Position numbers and translations under genes: made by a program. Below, one piece after another: positions 36,111-46,649 of a stretch of 64,000 nt of DNA. This stretch comes from Pseudomonas saxonica (GTDB taxonomy: Bacteria > Pseudomonadota > Gammaproteobacteria > Pseudomonadales > Pseudomonadaceae): positions 186,001 to 250,000 of the forward strand of contig NZ_VFIO01000003.1 in the NCBI RefSeq assembly GCF_007858365.1. The letters run 5' to 3'. Below the pieces are notes generated by a model. It did no database searches. It had not been told where the DNA came from and saw only the letters and a program-made list of their open reading frames with translations. The stretch's first letter is position 1. Every line of letters starts with the position of its first letter.

Positions 36111-36700
36111 TTGAAGCACCCACGTTTTTCGCTTGTTGCTTGGCGCTTCTCGCTTGCCGCTCAATGCTACTGCCGCCACCGAACACTGAGGCCCCTCACA
36201 GGAGGCTGCACGCTGGTGCGGTTATGGCACCGGGCAAGCATGGATATGTACTCAGTGCTCCAGTTATATAAACCGCGTACATATCCATTGGATGTATTAA
36301 GACTTTCTACGGGTTCCGCCCTTACGGCGGCTCACTTTTGGCAAACAGCCCCAAAAGTAAGCAAAAGGTCCTTGCCCCTGCGTACGGCCCTCGCTGCGCT
36401 CAGGTGTCCCTCACTCCGGTCCCGCTCCATGGGCACGCTGCGACGGGCCATCCTTGGCCCGATCGCAGTTCTCCCGGCATCCATGCCGGTCGACCCACTC
36501 CGCGAAACCTACACTCGGCCTCCCGACGGGGCGGCAGATCAAGATCAAAAGCCAGATCAAAAGCAGTTCACAAGCAGCGCTTGTGGCTTGCAGCCTTTTG
36601 CACAGGGCTTGGAATAGCGCCAGAATGCCCCACTCTGTTAATAGAAGCGATGGCACAAGGCTCATGTTTGAAGCCGACCGTCTGTTAGAATCGCGTTTTT
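36111..36700. repeat. Gene-free region with dispersed-repeat sequence
   Basis: No ORF here has a ribosome site or plausible composition. The stretch from about 36305 to 36540 (ACGGGTTCCGCCC, then TTACGGCGGCTCACTTTTGG and so on) resembles a long dispersed intergenic repeat I recall from other Pseudomonas genomes. Upstream lies a 12-bp inverted repeat (ATGGATATGTAC 36240-36251, GTACATATCCAT 36277-36288). Nearer map, AGATCAAAAG(C) motifs repeat around 36538-36565. I assign no function. Confidence 0.5.
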
Positions 36701-36778
36701 ATGGCGGTGTGTAGCTGTAATGTCTTGTCACACACCCGCAATCCCGTTGATGAGCGCCAACGCGCGAAGAGAGCCTGT

Positions 36779-37561
36779 ATGACCGTCACCCTCAAAACCC
36801 CCGAGGACATCGCAAAAATGCGTGTCGCCGGCAAACTGGCCGCCGAAGTGCTGGAAATGATCGCCGAGTACGTCAAGCCGGGCGTCACGACTGAAGAGCT
36901 GGATCGCATTTGCCATGACTATATCGTCAATGTGCAAAAGGCCATCCCTGCCCCGCTCAACTATAAGGGCTTCCCGAAGTCGATCTGCACATCGATCAAT
37001 CACGTGGTTTGCCACGGCATACCCGGTGACAAGGCCCTGAAAGACGGCGACACCCTGAACATCGATGTCACTGTTATCAAAGATGGTTACCACGGCGACA
37101 CCAGCCGCATGTTCCACGTTGGCAAAGTGCCGGTCTGGGCTGAGCGTCTGTCGCAGGTGACCCAGGAATGCATGTACAAGGCCATCGAAATCGTTAAACC
37201 CGGCTGCCGCCTGGGCGATATTGGTGAAGTGATTCAGAAGCACGCAGAAAAGAACGGCTTTTCGGTGGTTCGTGAGTTCTGCGGCCACGGCATCGGCAAG
37301 GTGTTCCACGAAGAACCGCAAATCCTGCATTACGGCCGCGCAGGCACGGGCATGGAATTGAAAGCCGGCATGACGTTTACCATCGAGCCGATGATCAATC
37401 AGGGCAAGGCCGACACCAAAGTCCTGGGTGATGGCTGGACCGCAATCACCAAGGATCGCAAGCTGTCCGCACAGTGGGAACATACCCTGCTGGTGACCGA
37501 AACGGGTTACGAGATCTTCACCTTGCGCAGCGATGACACGATCCCGCGCGTTTCCGGCTGA
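36779..37561 (+). CDS. map: Type I methionine aminopeptidase
   Basis: Removes the initiator methionine from nascent proteins. The 260 residues contain the dinuclear metal ligands in TLNIDVTVIKDGYHGDTSRMF (Asp pair), CGHGIGKVFHE (His), and the Glu residues in FTIEPMI and SAQWEHTLLVTE. The ATG at 36779 (MTVTLKTPEDIAKMR) is the family start. It diverges from rpsB, a common arrangement. A stem (GCGGTGTGT 36704-36712 with ACACACCCGC 36730-36739) lies just upstream, probably in its leader. Confidence 0.97.
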   Translation: MTVTLKTPEDIAKMRVAGKLAAEVLEMIAEYVKPGVTTEELDRICHDYIVNVQKAIPAPLNYKGFPKSICTSINHVVCHGIPGDKALKDGDTLNIDVTVIKDGYHGDTSRMFHVGKVPVWAERLSQVTQECMYKAIEIVKPGCRLGDIGEVIQKHAEKNGFSVVREFCGHGIGKVFHEEPQILHYGRAGTGMELKAGMTFTIEPMINQGKADTKVLGDGWTAITKDRKLSAQWEHTLLVTETGYEIFTLRSDDTIPRVSG

Positions 37562-37625
37562 TCCGCAGCTTCATTGACACGCGCCTCTATAAAACGAACG
37601 TATTTACCCCAAGGAAAGCCAATCG

Positions 37626-40328
37626 ATGCCGCAGGTGGATCCCGAACTTTTTGACCGCGGCCAGTTCCAGGCCGAACTGGCGTTGAAGGCAAGTCCCATT
37701 GCCGCTTTCAAAAAGACGATCCGCCAGGCACACGAGGTGCTCGATGAACGCTTTCGTAAAGGGCGCGATATTCGACGCTTGATCGAAGACCGCGCCTGGT
37801 TCGTCGACAATATCCTGCAACAAGCGTGGAGTCAGTTCACCTGGAGCGATCAGGCCGATATCGCATTGGTGGCCGTCGGAGGCTATGGCCGTGGCGAACT
37901 CCACCCCTACTCCGATATCGACCTGCTGATCCTGCTCGAGAACGACGATCACGAGATTTTTCGTGATTCCATTGAGCGCTTTCTGACACTGCTTTGGGAT
38001 ATTGGCCTGGAAGTCGGCCAAAGTGTCCGCTCAGTGAATGAGTGCGCCGAACAGGCCCGTGCCGACCTGACTGTCATCACCAACTTGATGGAAAGCCGCA
38101 CCGTGGCCGGCCCTGAACGCCTGCGCCAGCGCATGCTGGAGGTCACCAGCACCGCCCATATGTGGCCCAGCAAAGAGTTCTTTCTGGCCAAACGTGCCGA
38201 GCAGAAAGCTCGCCACCACAAATACAACGACACCGAGTACAACCTGGAGCCCAACGTAAAAGGTTCACCCGGTGGCCTGCGCGATATACAGACCATTTTG
38301 TGGGTAGCCCGCCGCCAATACGGCACGCTCAACCTGCGCGCCCTGGCCAATGAGGGTTTTCTGGTCGAAAGCGAACACGCGCTGCTTGCCTCCTCGCAAG
38401 AGTTCTTGTGGAAGGTTCGTTATGCCCTGCACATGCTGGCCGGGCGAGCCGAAGACCGCCTTTTGTTTGACTATCAACGCAGTATTGCCGAGCTGCTCGG
38501 CTATACAGGCGAAGACACCAAACAGACCATCGAAAACTTCATGCAGCAGTACTACCGCGTGGTCATGAGCATTGCGCAACTGAGTGACTTGATCATTCAG
38601 CATTTCGAAGAAGTCATTCTCGCTCCGGATGACGAAGCGCCGCCAACGCCGATCAACTCGCGCTTCCAGCTACACGACGGCTATATAGAAGCCACCAGCG
38701 ATCATGTGTTCAAACGCACGCCGTTTGCGATGCTCGAAATTTTTCTGCTGATGGCCCAACACCCGGAAATCAAAGGCGTACGCGCTGACACCATTCGCTT
38801 GCTGCGCGAACACCGTTATTTGATCGACGATGATTTTCGCAACGACATTCGCAACACCAGCCTGTTTATCGAGCTGTTCAAATGCAAGATCGGTATCCAC
38901 CGCAACCTGCGCCGGATGAACCGCTACGGCATTCTGGGACGTTACCTGCCCGAGTTCGGTTTTATCGTTGGGCAGATGCAGCACGACTTGTTCCACATCT
39001 ATACGGTCGATGCCCACACCCTTAACCTGATCAAGCACCTGCGCAAGTTGCAGTACACCCAGGTCTCGGAGAAATTCCCGCTGGCCAGCAAGTTGATGGC
39101 CAAGCTGCCCAAACCCGAGCTGATTTACCTCGCCGGGCTGTATCACGACATCGGCAAAGGCCGTCACGGTGACCACTCCGAAATTGGTGCAGTAGATGCC
39201 GAAGCGTTCTGCATTCGTCACCACTTGCCTCAGTGGGACACACGTCTGATTGTCTGGCTGGTGCAAAACCATCTGGTCATGTCCACCACCGCTCAGCGCA
39301 AAGACTTGTCGGACCCTCAGGTAATCCATGACTTCGCCCAGTTTGTAGGCGACGAAACTCATCTCGACTACCTGTATGTATTGACCGTCGCCGACATCAA
39401 CGCCACCAACCCGACGCTGTGGAACTCATGGCGCGCCAGCCTGTTGCGCCAGCTCTACACCGAAACCAAGCGTGCTCTGCGTCGTGGCCTGGAAAACCCC
39501 GTCGACCGCGAAGAGCAGATCCGCCAGACCCAGCGTGCAGCGCTGGACATCCTGGTGCGCAACGGCAATGACCAGGATGACGTCGAACAACTCTGGTCGC
39601 AGCTGGGCGATGACTACTTTTTGCGCCACACCTCTGCAGATGTGGCCTTGCACACCGAAGCCATCCTGCAACAACCCAGTGATGGCGGGCCGCTGGTCCT
39701 GATCAAAGAAACCACCCAGCGCGAATTCGAGGGCGGCACACAGATATTCATCTATGCACCCGACCAGCATGATTTTTTCGCCGTGACCGTGGCCGCGATG
39801 GATCAGCTCAATCTGAACATCCATGACGCGCGCATCATCACCTCCAGCAGCCAGTTCACCCTCGACACCTACATCGTGCTCGACAATGACGGCGACTCGA
39901 TCGGCAACAACCCCGAGCGCATAGAGAAAATCCGCAAAGGGCTGACTGAAGCCCTGCGCAACCCGGATGATTACCCCAACATCATTCAACGCCGAGTCCC
40001 GCGCCAACTGAAACACTTCGCGTTCCCGCCACAAGTGACCATTCACAATGATGCGCAACGTCCGGTGACCGTACTGGAACTCAGTGCTCCCGACCGCCCC
40101 GGACTGCTGGCGCGTATTGGCATGATCTTTCTGGAATTCGATCTGTCGCTGCAAAACGCCAAGATCGCCACGCTGGGCGAGCGCGTTGAAGACGTCTTTT
40201 TTATTACCGACGAAAACAATCAGCCCTTGTCTGACCCGCAACTGTGCATGCGCTTGCAAGAAGCCATCGTTGAACAGCTGACCGTCGACAAAAACTCATC
40301 CCCTGAAGCCTGGCGCCTGAGTATCTGA
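37626..40328 (+). CDS. glnD: Bifunctional uridylyltransferase/uridylyl-removing enzyme GlnD
   Basis: Primary nitrogen sensor: uridylylates the PII protein when glutamine is low and de-uridylylates it when high. The 900 residues comprise a nucleotidyltransferase domain ([17 protein letters not shown], residues 85-101), an HD hydrolase domain (His507-Asp508 in [16 protein letters not shown]), and two C-terminal ACT domains that bind glutamine (about 700-780 and 815-890). AAGGAA precedes the ATG. It lies between map and dapC as in P. aeruginosa. Confidence 0.98.
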   Translation: MPQVDPELFDRGQFQAELALKASPIAAFKKTIRQAHEVLDERFRKGRDIRRLIEDRAWFVDNILQQAWSQFTWSDQADIALVAVGGYGRGELHPYSDIDLLILLENDDHEIFRDSIERFLTLLWDIGLEVGQSVRSVNECAEQARADLTVITNLMESRTVAGPERLRQRMLEVTSTAHMWPSKEFFLAKRAEQKARHHKYNDTEYNLEPNVKGSPGGLRDIQTILWVARRQYGTLNLRALANEGFLVESEHALLASSQEFLWKVRYALHMLAGRAEDRLLFDYQRSIAELLGYTGEDTKQTIENFMQQYYRVVMSIAQLSDLIIQHFEEVILAPDDEAPPTPINSRFQLHDGYIEATSDHVFKRTPFAMLEIFLLMAQHPEIKGVRADTIRLLREHRYLIDDDFRNDIRNTSLFIELFKCKIGIHRNLRRMNRYGILGRYLPEFGFIVGQMQHDLFHIYTVDAHTLNLIKHLRKLQYTQVSEKFPLASKLMAKLPKPELIYLAGLYHDIGKGRHGDHSEIGAVDAEAFCIRHHLPQWDTRLIVWLVQNHLVMSTTAQRKDLSDPQVIHDFAQFVGDETHLDYLYVLTVADINATNPTLWNSWRASLLRQLYTETKRALRRGLENPVDREEQIRQTQRAALDILVRNGNDQDDVEQLWSQLGDDYFLRHTSADVALHTEAILQQPSDGGPLVLIKETTQREFEGGTQIFIYAPDQHDFFAVTVAAMDQLNLNIHDARIITSSSQFTLDTYIVLDNDGDSIGNNPERIEKIRKGLTEALRNPDDYPNIIQRRVPRQLKHFAFPPQVTIHNDAQRPVTVLELSAPDRPGLLARIGMIFLEFDLSLQNAKIATLGERVEDVFFITDENNQPLSDPQLCMRLQEAIVEQLTVDKNSSPEAWRLSI

Positions 40329-40354
40329 CCGCCGCTGTGTGAGACCCGTACCCG

Positions 40355-41554
40355 ATGAACAATGCTCTAAACCAGTTACAGCCTTACCCGTTCGAAAAGC
40401 TGCGCGCCTTGCTTGGCAGCGTGCAGCCCAACGCCGACAAACGTCCGATTGCGCTGTCGATTGGCGAACCTAAACACCGCTCACCCGAGTTCGTCGCCAA
40501 AGCCTTGGCCGACAACCTCGACCAGATGGCGGTCTACCCGACCACCCTGGGCATTCCAGCCCTGCGTGAAGCCATCGCTGGCTGGGCAGAACGCCGCTTT
40601 AACGTGCCTAAAGGCTGGCTCGATCCGGCGCGTAACATCTTGCCGGTCAACGGCACACGCGAAGCGCTGTTCGCGTTCACGCAAACCGTGGTCAACCGCG
40701 AGGATAACGGGCTGGTGATCAGTCCGAATCCGTTCTACCAGATCTACGAAGGTGCAGCGTTCCTGGCCGGTGCCACCCCGCACTACCTGCCTTGCCTGGC
40801 AGAACACGGCTTCAACCCGGACTTCGACGCCGTATCGACCGAGACCTGGAAGCGCTGTCAGATTTTATTCCTGTGCTCACCGGGCAACCCGACCGGTGCA
40901 TTGATCCCGCTGGACACGCTTAAAAAGCTGATCGCACTGGCGGATGAACATGACTTCGTAATCGCTGCAGATGAATGCTATAGCGAGCTGTATTTCGACG
41001 AACACACACCGCCTGTTGGCCTGCTCAGCGCCTGCGTGGCGTTGGGCCGCGAAGATTTCAAACGTTGCGTGGTGTTCCACAGCCTGTCCAAACGCTCGAA
41101 CCTGCCAGGCCTGCGCTCAGGGTTTGTAGCGGGCGATGCCGAGATCCTCAAGGCCTTCTTGCTGTACCGTACCTACCACGGCTGCGCGATGCCGGTGCAA
41201 ACCCAGCTGGCCAGCATTGCCGCCTGGAATGACGAAGCCCACGTGCGCACTAACCGTGATCTTTATCGCGAGAAGTTCGATGCGGTGCTGGAAATTCTGA
41301 CGCCCGTGATGGACGTACAGCGCCCGGATGGCGGTTTTTATCTGTGGCCCAAAGTAGAAGGCGACGATGCCGAGTTTTGCCGCGACCTGTTCGCGCAAGA
41401 ACACGTGACGGTGGTGCCGGGCTCTTACCTGTCCCGTGACGTTGAGGGCTTCAACCCCGGTGCTGGTCGAGTGCGCATGGCGCTGGTTGCACCGTTGGCA
41501 GAATGCGTCGAAGCCGCTGGGCGGATTCGCGACTTCATCCTGCGTCGCCGCTAG
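40355..41554 (+). CDS. dapC: Succinyldiaminopimelate transaminase DapC
   Basis: PLP aminotransferase converting N-succinyl-2-amino-6-ketopimelate to N-succinyl-LL-diaminopimelate in lysine and peptidoglycan synthesis. The 399-residue fold-type I enzyme has CSPGNPTGA, the ADECYSELYF Asp-Tyr pair, and PLP-binding Lys246 in HSLSKRSNLPGLRSGF. Its place after glnD and near dapD and dapE supports the lysine role over a general aspartate aminotransferase. Confidence 0.93.
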   Translation: MNNALNQLQPYPFEKLRALLGSVQPNADKRPIALSIGEPKHRSPEFVAKALADNLDQMAVYPTTLGIPALREAIAGWAERRFNVPKGWLDPARNILPVNGTREALFAFTQTVVNREDNGLVISPNPFYQIYEGAAFLAGATPHYLPCLAEHGFNPDFDAVSTETWKRCQILFLCSPGNPTGALIPLDTLKKLIALADEHDFVIAADECYSELYFDEHTPPVGLLSACVALGREDFKRCVVFHSLSKRSNLPGLRSGFVAGDAEILKAFLLYRTYHGCAMPVQTQLASIAAWNDEAHVRTNRDLYREKFDAVLEILTPVMDVQRPDGGFYLWPKVEGDDAEFCRDLFAQEHVTVVPGSYLSRDVEGFNPGAGRVRMALVAPLAECVEAAGRIRDFILRRR

Positions 41555-41578
41555 TTAATCCGCGCCCCATAGCAACTG

Positions 41579-41630
41579 GCGCAGGCTGCGTTCGGCGACG
41601 AATTCGTCGTAATCGAACGCAGCCTGCGCC
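41579..41630. repeat. 17-bp perfect inverted repeat between convergent genes
   Basis: GGCGCAGGCTGCGTTCG (41579-41595) is inverted at 41614-41630, with a nested GACGAATTCGTC palindrome (41597-41608). It separates dapC (plus) from the antiporter gene (minus) and probably acts as a terminator or REP-type element. Confidence 0.75.
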
Positions 41631-41658
41631 AGCGTGCTACCCAGGCAGGGGCTATCCC

Positions 41659-43305
41659 CTACTTAACCGCTCCCAGATTCGCTTCGCTCAAATCCAGATC
41701 ACGCAGAATCTCGCCCAGCACTTCATCGCCAATTTCGTGATGACGACGCATGCTATACAGCTCCAGTCGCTGCGCACGAAGCGCCTTGAGACGCAGACGC
41801 CCCTCCAGCTCATCCATTTTCGACGCCAAAGCCTGTGCTTCCGCCGAGTCATTGAACACGTCGAGTTGATGACGGTACTCAGACATGATCTGCGCCTTCA
41901 ATTCAGACGCCAACGCTGCCTGAGCCGCATCCGGCTGTTCGTTGGGGTCAACCACCTCTTCGGTTTCCAGGGCATGAATGGCTGCCTCGGCCGTACGGCG
42001 CCAGGCCTCACGCACTTCATTGTGCTTGGCGTCGTCTGACGTTTTGGAAATGCCGCGCAACAAGAGCGGCAACGCGATGCAGGCCACGATCAACGACAGC
42101 AGAATCACACCTGCCGCAATAAAGATCAGCAATTCACGCTCAGGGAAGTCGAGACCTTCGTTAATCAACAAGGGGATCGACATCACGCCCGCCAGCGTGA
42201 CCGCACCGCGCACACCGCCCACGGTCAAGATCCAGCAAGAGCGTGCTGTCGGTACCATGGTCAGCTCTTGCTTGCCACGCCAGCGGCGCAGCAGACCGGA
42301 CAAGCGCCAAATGCTCTGCACCCAGATAAAGCGCAAGGCGATCAGCACCAGGAAAATCACCACTACATCAAAGCAGCGATACATCAAGGTCGGCCACAGA
42401 TGGGTTTCCAGATGCACAACTGCCTTGATGATGTCAGGCAGTTGCAGACCCAACAGCAAAAAGATCAGACCGTTAAACGCAAACTCCAGAAGCGACCACA
42501 CACTTCGGTTGAGCAATCGGGTACTGGTCTGGCGCGGCAGCAAATCCAGCCAGCTCTGCATCATGCCCGCCGCCACTGCGGACAAAATGCCTGAGGCGCC
42601 CAGACGCTCAGCCAGTACATAGGCCGCGAAAGGCAGCAGCAACATAAATACGACGTGGGTGGCCGGGTCATCCCAGCCACGGGCAATCATCCACGAACGC
42701 ATACGTCCCACGACCCAGCTCAACGCAACCCCGATGGCAAGACCACCGCAGGCCACCAGCAGGAAAGTGACACTGGCATTGGCCAGCGAAAAAACGCCCG
42801 TAATGGCGGCAACCAATGCGAACTTGAACGTCACCAGGCCGGTTGCGTCATTCATTAACGCTTCGCCTTGCAGCATATGCATCAGCGGTGCAGGCAAGCG
42901 GCTTTGCGCAATCGCCGAGACGGCCACGGCATCGGTGGGCGACAACACGGCGGCCAGCGCAAAGGCCACAGGCAAGGGTATGGTCGGCAACAACCAGTGA
43001 ATAAAGTAGCCAGCGCCCACGACCGTGAACAGCACCAGCCCCACCGCCAGGGTCAAAATCGGCCCGCGCAAGCGCCAGAACTCACGCTTGGGAATGCGCC
43101 AACCATCCGAAAACAGCAACGGCGGTAAAAACAGAAACAGAAATAACTCCGGGTCCAGCGCCACATGCAGCCCAAGGGTTGGCCAGGCCAGCGCGGCCCC
43201 GGCAGCAATTTGGACCAGCGGTAATGGCAGCGGGATAACACGCCCCAATAAACGCGAGACTCCCACCAACATCAATAAGATGAGGACGGTATAAGCGGTT
43301 TGCAT
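41659..43305 (-). CDS. Cation/proton antiporter, CPA1 (NhaP/YjcE) family
   Basis: Predicted inner-membrane Na+ (or K+)/H+ antiporter. The N-terminal 400 residues form about 12 hydrophobic segments; the family's acidic ion-site motifs are visible in AAVLSPTDAVAVSAI, GEALMNDATGLV and GGVRGAVTLAG. A C-terminal cytoplasmic part of about 130 residues is charged and helical (about 420-548). I use the ATG at 43305 (548 residues) rather than a TTG seven codons upstream. P. aeruginosa has an antiporter gene (PA3660) in the same place. Confidence 0.88.
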   Translation of the reverse strand: MQTAYTVLILLMLVGVSRLLGRVIPLPLPLVQIAAGAALAWPTLGLHVALDPELFLFLFLPPLLFSDGWRIPKREFWRLRGPILTLAVGLVLFTVVGAGYFIHWLLPTIPLPVAFALAAVLSPTDAVAVSAIAQSRLPAPLMHMLQGEALMNDATGLVTFKFALVAAITGVFSLANASVTFLLVACGGLAIGVALSWVVGRMRSWMIARGWDDPATHVVFMLLLPFAAYVLAERLGASGILSAVAAGMMQSWLDLLPRQTSTRLLNRSVWSLLEFAFNGLIFLLLGLQLPDIIKAVVHLETHLWPTLMYRCFDVVVIFLVLIALRFIWVQSIWRLSGLLRRWRGKQELTMVPTARSCWILTVGGVRGAVTLAGVMSIPLLINEGLDFPERELLIFIAAGVILLSLIVACIALPLLLRGISKTSDDAKHNEVREAWRRTAEAAIHALETEEVVDPNEQPDAAQAALASELKAQIMSEYRHQLDVFNDSAEAQALASKMDELEGRLRLKALRAQRLELYSMRRHHEIGDEVLGEILRDLDLSEANLGAVK

Positions 43306-43536
43306 ATCAACAGGTTTCCCAAACAATCAGCGTTCAACTAGACACAGCTAGCAACATTTTGGCATTGCAGACCATAGTAGCGTTTAACGGATCAACCCGA
43401 GCCTGAACAAAAGTAGCAGTGCGACGACATGTCACAAGTCCGTGCCAAGCTTGCAGCGGTGCACGCCCAAGGTCGTCGCTCATGGCATAATCCGCCACCG
43501 CTCATTTCAGGCATCTCCAAAGGAGGGGCAATTTCA

Positions 43537-43899
43537 GTGACCGAATCAGACAAAACGTTGCACCTTTTCGGCATCAAAGCCTGCGACACCATGAAAAAGG
43601 CTCGCACCTGGCTGGATGAACATGCTGTACGTTACGACTTTCATGACTACAAGAGCAGCGGTATCGACCGTGAACACCTCACTCGGTGGTGCAACGAGCA
43701 CGGCTGGCAAGTGGTGCTCAATCGTGCCGGCACGACCTTTCGCAAACTCGACGACGAACAAAAAGCCGATCTCGACCAAGCGAAAGCGATTGAACTGATG
43801 CTCGCCCAACCCTCGATGATCAAGCGCCCGGTGCTTGAACTCGGTGACAAAACCCTGATTGGCTTCAAGCCAGATCTTTATGCGGCGGCCCTTCTTTAA
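43537..43899 (+). CDS. ArsC/Spx-like protein YffB
   Basis: A 120-residue thioredoxin-fold protein of the arsenate-reductase-like (YffB/Spx) family. The sequence LHLFGIKACDTMKKARTWLDE places a single Cys at about residue 16 as in ArsC-like proteins; NRAGTTFRKLD and MIKRPVLELGDKTLIGFKPD are family blocks. The GTG start at 43537 is chosen because AAGGAGG lies just upstream, the best ribosome site of the region. It precedes dapD, the conserved Pseudomonas arrangement; its substrate is unknown and arsenate reduction is not implied. Confidence 0.88.
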   Translation: MTESDKTLHLFGIKACDTMKKARTWLDEHAVRYDFHDYKSSGIDREHLTRWCNEHGWQVVLNRAGTTFRKLDDEQKADLDQAKAIELMLAQPSMIKRPVLELGDKTLIGFKPDLYAAALL

Positions 43900-43944
43900 C
43901 CTGTGAGCCAAAACCGCCCATTATTTTTGTAAAGAGGTAATTGC

Positions 43945-44979
43945 ATGTCTACTACCCTGTTCAGCGCAGCCTTCGGCGTCGGCACCCAGAACCGTCAAGG
44001 CGCATGGCTGGAAGTGTTCTACGCACACCCCCTGATCAACCCGTCGGCCGAGCTGATCGAAGCCATCGCCCCCATTTTGGGCTACACCGGCGGCAATCAG
44101 GCAATCACCTTCACCACCGCACAAGCCGCGCAATTGGCTGAAGCGGTCAAACCGGTCGATGCTGCTCAAGCAGCGCTGCTGACCCGTCTGGCTGAAAGCC
44201 ACAAGCCACTGGTCGCCACTCTGCTGGCCGAAGACGCTGCACTGACCTCCACGCCTGAGGCCTACCTCAAGCTGCACTTGCTGTCCCATCGTTTGGTCAA
44301 GCCGCACGGCCTGAGCCTGGCGGGTGTGTTCCCGCTGCTGCCCAACGTGGCCTGGACCAGCCAGGGTGCGATCGACCTGAGTGAGCTGGCCGAGCGCCAA
44401 CTTGAAGCTCGCCTGCGTGGCGATTTGCTCGAAGTGTTCTCCGTCGACAAATTCCCGAAGATGACCGACTACGTCGTTCCGGCGGGTGTGCGTATTGCAG
44501 ACAGCGCACGTATTCGTCTGGGCGCTTACATTGGCGAAGGCACCACCGTCATGCACGAAGGGTTCGTCAACTTCAACGCGGGCACCGAAGGCCCGGGCAT
44601 GATCGAAGGCCGCGTTTCGGCGGGCGTGTTTGTTGGCAAAGGTTCGGACCTGGGCGGCGGTTGCTCGACCATGGGCACCCTGTCGGGCGGCGGCAACATT
44701 GTGATCAAGGTTGGCGAAGGCTGCCTGATTGGCGCCAATGCCGGTATCGGCATCCCGTTGGGCGACCGCAACACCGTAGAGTCGGGTCTGTACGTGACCG
44801 CTGGCACCAAAGTGGCCTTGCTGGATGAAAACAACCAACTGGTTAAAGTGGTCAAAGCCCGTGAGTTGGCTGGCCAGCCTGACCTGTTGTTCCGTCGCAA
44901 CTCGGAAACTGGCGCTGTGGAATGCAAAACCCACAAATCGGCCATCGAGTTGAACGAAGCGCTGCACGCTCACAACTAA
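43945..44979 (+). CDS. dapD: Tetrahydrodipicolinate N-succinyltransferase DapD
   Basis: Succinylates tetrahydrodipicolinate in the diaminopimelate/lysine pathway. The 344 residues match the long Pseudomonas-type DapD; a left-handed beta-helix follows in the second half (IRLGAYIGEGTTVMHEGFVNF, then GKGSDLGGGCSTMGTLSGGG). AAGAGG precedes the ATG. It supplies the substrate for DapC nearby. Confidence 0.96.
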   Translation: MSTTLFSAAFGVGTQNRQGAWLEVFYAHPLINPSAELIEAIAPILGYTGGNQAITFTTAQAAQLAEAVKPVDAAQAALLTRLAESHKPLVATLLAEDAALTSTPEAYLKLHLLSHRLVKPHGLSLAGVFPLLPNVAWTSQGAIDLSELAERQLEARLRGDLLEVFSVDKFPKMTDYVVPAGVRIADSARIRLGAYIGEGTTVMHEGFVNFNAGTEGPGMIEGRVSAGVFVGKGSDLGGGCSTMGTLSGGGNIVIKVGEGCLIGANAGIGIPLGDRNTVESGLYVTAGTKVALLDENNQLVKVVKARELAGQPDLLFRRNSETGAVECKTHKSAIELNEALHAHN

Positions 44980-45036
44980 GCGTCTTTCTGCCACTGACGG
45001 GGCTGCGTGCGGCCCCGTCATCAGAGCCCGGAACCC

Positions 45037-46242
45037 ATGCTTTTGCCTTCCCCCTGGCGCGCTGACTTTCCAGCCATCGCGGCCATGCAACGTCAGGACC
45101 AGACCTATCTGGACAACGCTGCTACCACGCAAAAACCCCAAGCCCTGCTTGACGCACTGATGCACTACTACGCCAATGGCGCAGCCAATGTGCACCGGGC
45201 CCAACACCTGCCGGGCGCTTTGGCGACCCAGGCCTTTGAAAACACCCGCCATAAAGTGTCGCGATGGCTTAATGCCGGCGACAGCGGGCAGGTTGTTTTC
45301 ACCCACGGTGCCACCTCGGCACTGAACCTTCTGGCCTATGGCCTGGAGCATCTTTTCAATCCAGGCGATGAGATCGTCATCAGCGCCCTGGAACACCATG
45401 CCAACCTGCTGCCGTGGCAACAGTTGGCACTGCGCAAAGGCCTGAATCTGGTGGTATTGCCGCTGGAAGACAACGGCACCATTGATTTAAATGCCGCTGC
45501 ACGCCTGATCACCTCACGCACCCGCTTACTGGCCGTCAGCCAACTGTCCAACGTGCTCGGCGTTTGGCAGCCACTGCACGCCCTGCTGGCTCTGGCCAAG
45601 GTGCACAACGCAATCACCGTCGTCGATGGTGCACAAGGCATCGTTCACGGCCGCCATGACGTACAAGCGTTAGGGTGTGATTTTTATGTATTTTCCAGCC
45701 ACAAACTGTACGGCCCCGACGGGCTGGGCCTGCTGTTTGGCCGCCATGACGCACTGAGCCGTTTGAAGCACTGGCAATACGGCGGCGAGATGGTGCAAGA
45801 CACCGACTACCAGCACGCGACCTTTCGCCCGGCCCCGCTGGGCTTTGAAGCGGGTACACCGCCCATTGCCAGCGTTATCGGTTTTGGGGCGACCCTGAGT
45901 TATCTGAGTAACCTCGATCAAGTAGCCGTTGAAGCTCACGAAACGGCCCTGCACTCTTTACTGGTCGATGGCTTGAAACAGCGCAAAGGCATCCGTCTGC
46001 TCGGTTCTGCGCACGTCGCACTGGTTAGTTTTGTCGTTGAGGGCGTACACAATGCAGACCTCGCCCACTTGCTGACAGAGCAAGGTATTGCCGTGCGGGC
46101 CGGACATCACTGCGCCATGCCGCTACTGAAAAGCCTGGGGCTGGCCGGAGCTATACGTGTCTCGCTGGCGCTGTACAACGACTCAAGCGATGTAGAACGC
46201 TTCTTTGATGCACTCGATAAAGCGCTGGAGCTGCTGCAATGA
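45037..46242 (+). CDS. csdA: Cysteine desulfurase CsdA
   Basis: PLP enzyme that takes sulfur from cysteine and holds it as a persulfide for transfer to CsdE. The 401-residue class V aminotransferase fold has PLP-binding Lys223 in VFSSHKLYGPDGLG and the persulfide Cys359 in VRAGHHCAMP. A GTG ten codons upstream (45007) is an alternative start. It overlaps csdE by four bases, and tcdA, a tRNA-modifying partner of CSD, lies convergent just beyond. Confidence 0.93.
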   Translation: MLLPSPWRADFPAIAAMQRQDQTYLDNAATTQKPQALLDALMHYYANGAANVHRAQHLPGALATQAFENTRHKVSRWLNAGDSGQVVFTHGATSALNLLAYGLEHLFNPGDEIVISALEHHANLLPWQQLALRKGLNLVVLPLEDNGTIDLNAAARLITSRTRLLAVSQLSNVLGVWQPLHALLALAKVHNAITVVDGAQGIVHGRHDVQALGCDFYVFSSHKLYGPDGLGLLFGRHDALSRLKHWQYGGEMVQDTDYQHATFRPAPLGFEAGTPPIASVIGFGATLSYLSNLDQVAVEAHETALHSLLVDGLKQRKGIRLLGSAHVALVSFVVEGVHNADLAHLLTEQGIAVRAGHHCAMPLLKSLGLAGAIRVSLALYNDSSDVERFFDALDKALELLQ

Positions 46243-46646
46243 CTTTGCCTGTACAAGCCCAAGCGGCGCTGGACAGCTTTACAAGCTGCTCCAGCTGGGA
46301 GCAACGAGCACGTTTGCTGATGCAATGGGGCCAGCGTTTGCCGGAGCTCGATGAGCACGACAAAATCGAGGCTAACCGCGTGCATGGCTGCGAAAGCCAG
46401 GTATGGCTGGTGGGTGAATGCAAAGACGGCTACTGGCAGTTTGCTGCCAGTAGCGATGCACGGCTGATTCGTGGCCTTGTGGCGCTGCTGCTGGCACGGG
46501 TCAATGGCTTGACTACGCAGGAGTTGAAGCAGGTCGATTTGCCCGACTGGTTCGACCAACTGGGCTTGAGCCGCCAGCTTTCGCCTTCGCGCAGCAACGG
46601 GCTGAATGCCGTTTTGCAGCGGATGCGGGAATTGGCATTGAGCTGA
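46239..46646 (+). CDS. csdE: Sulfur acceptor protein CsdE (SufE family)
   Basis: Accepts sulfur from CsdA. The 135 residues have the SufE fold; the acceptor Cys51 is in NRVHGCESQVW, and the block FAASSDARLIRGLVALLLA is typical. Translationally coupled to csdA through ATGA. The stop is directly followed by a composite palindromic repeat. Confidence 0.93.
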   Translation: MTLPVQAQAALDSFTSCSSWEQRARLLMQWGQRLPELDEHDKIEANRVHGCESQVWLVGECKDGYWQFAASSDARLIRGLVALLLARVNGLTTQELKQVDLPDWFDQLGLSRQLSPSRSNGLNAVLQRMRELALS

Positions 46647-46649
46647 AAG

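Noticed and set aside
36111..36617. ORF of 168 codons between rpsB and map
   Set aside because: Lies in repeat-like intergenic DNA, lacks a ribosome site, and competes with several overlapping frames of similar length.
43921..45420. A 499-codon frame opposite dapD and csdA
   Set aside because: It crosses two certain genes on the other strand and has shadow-type composition.
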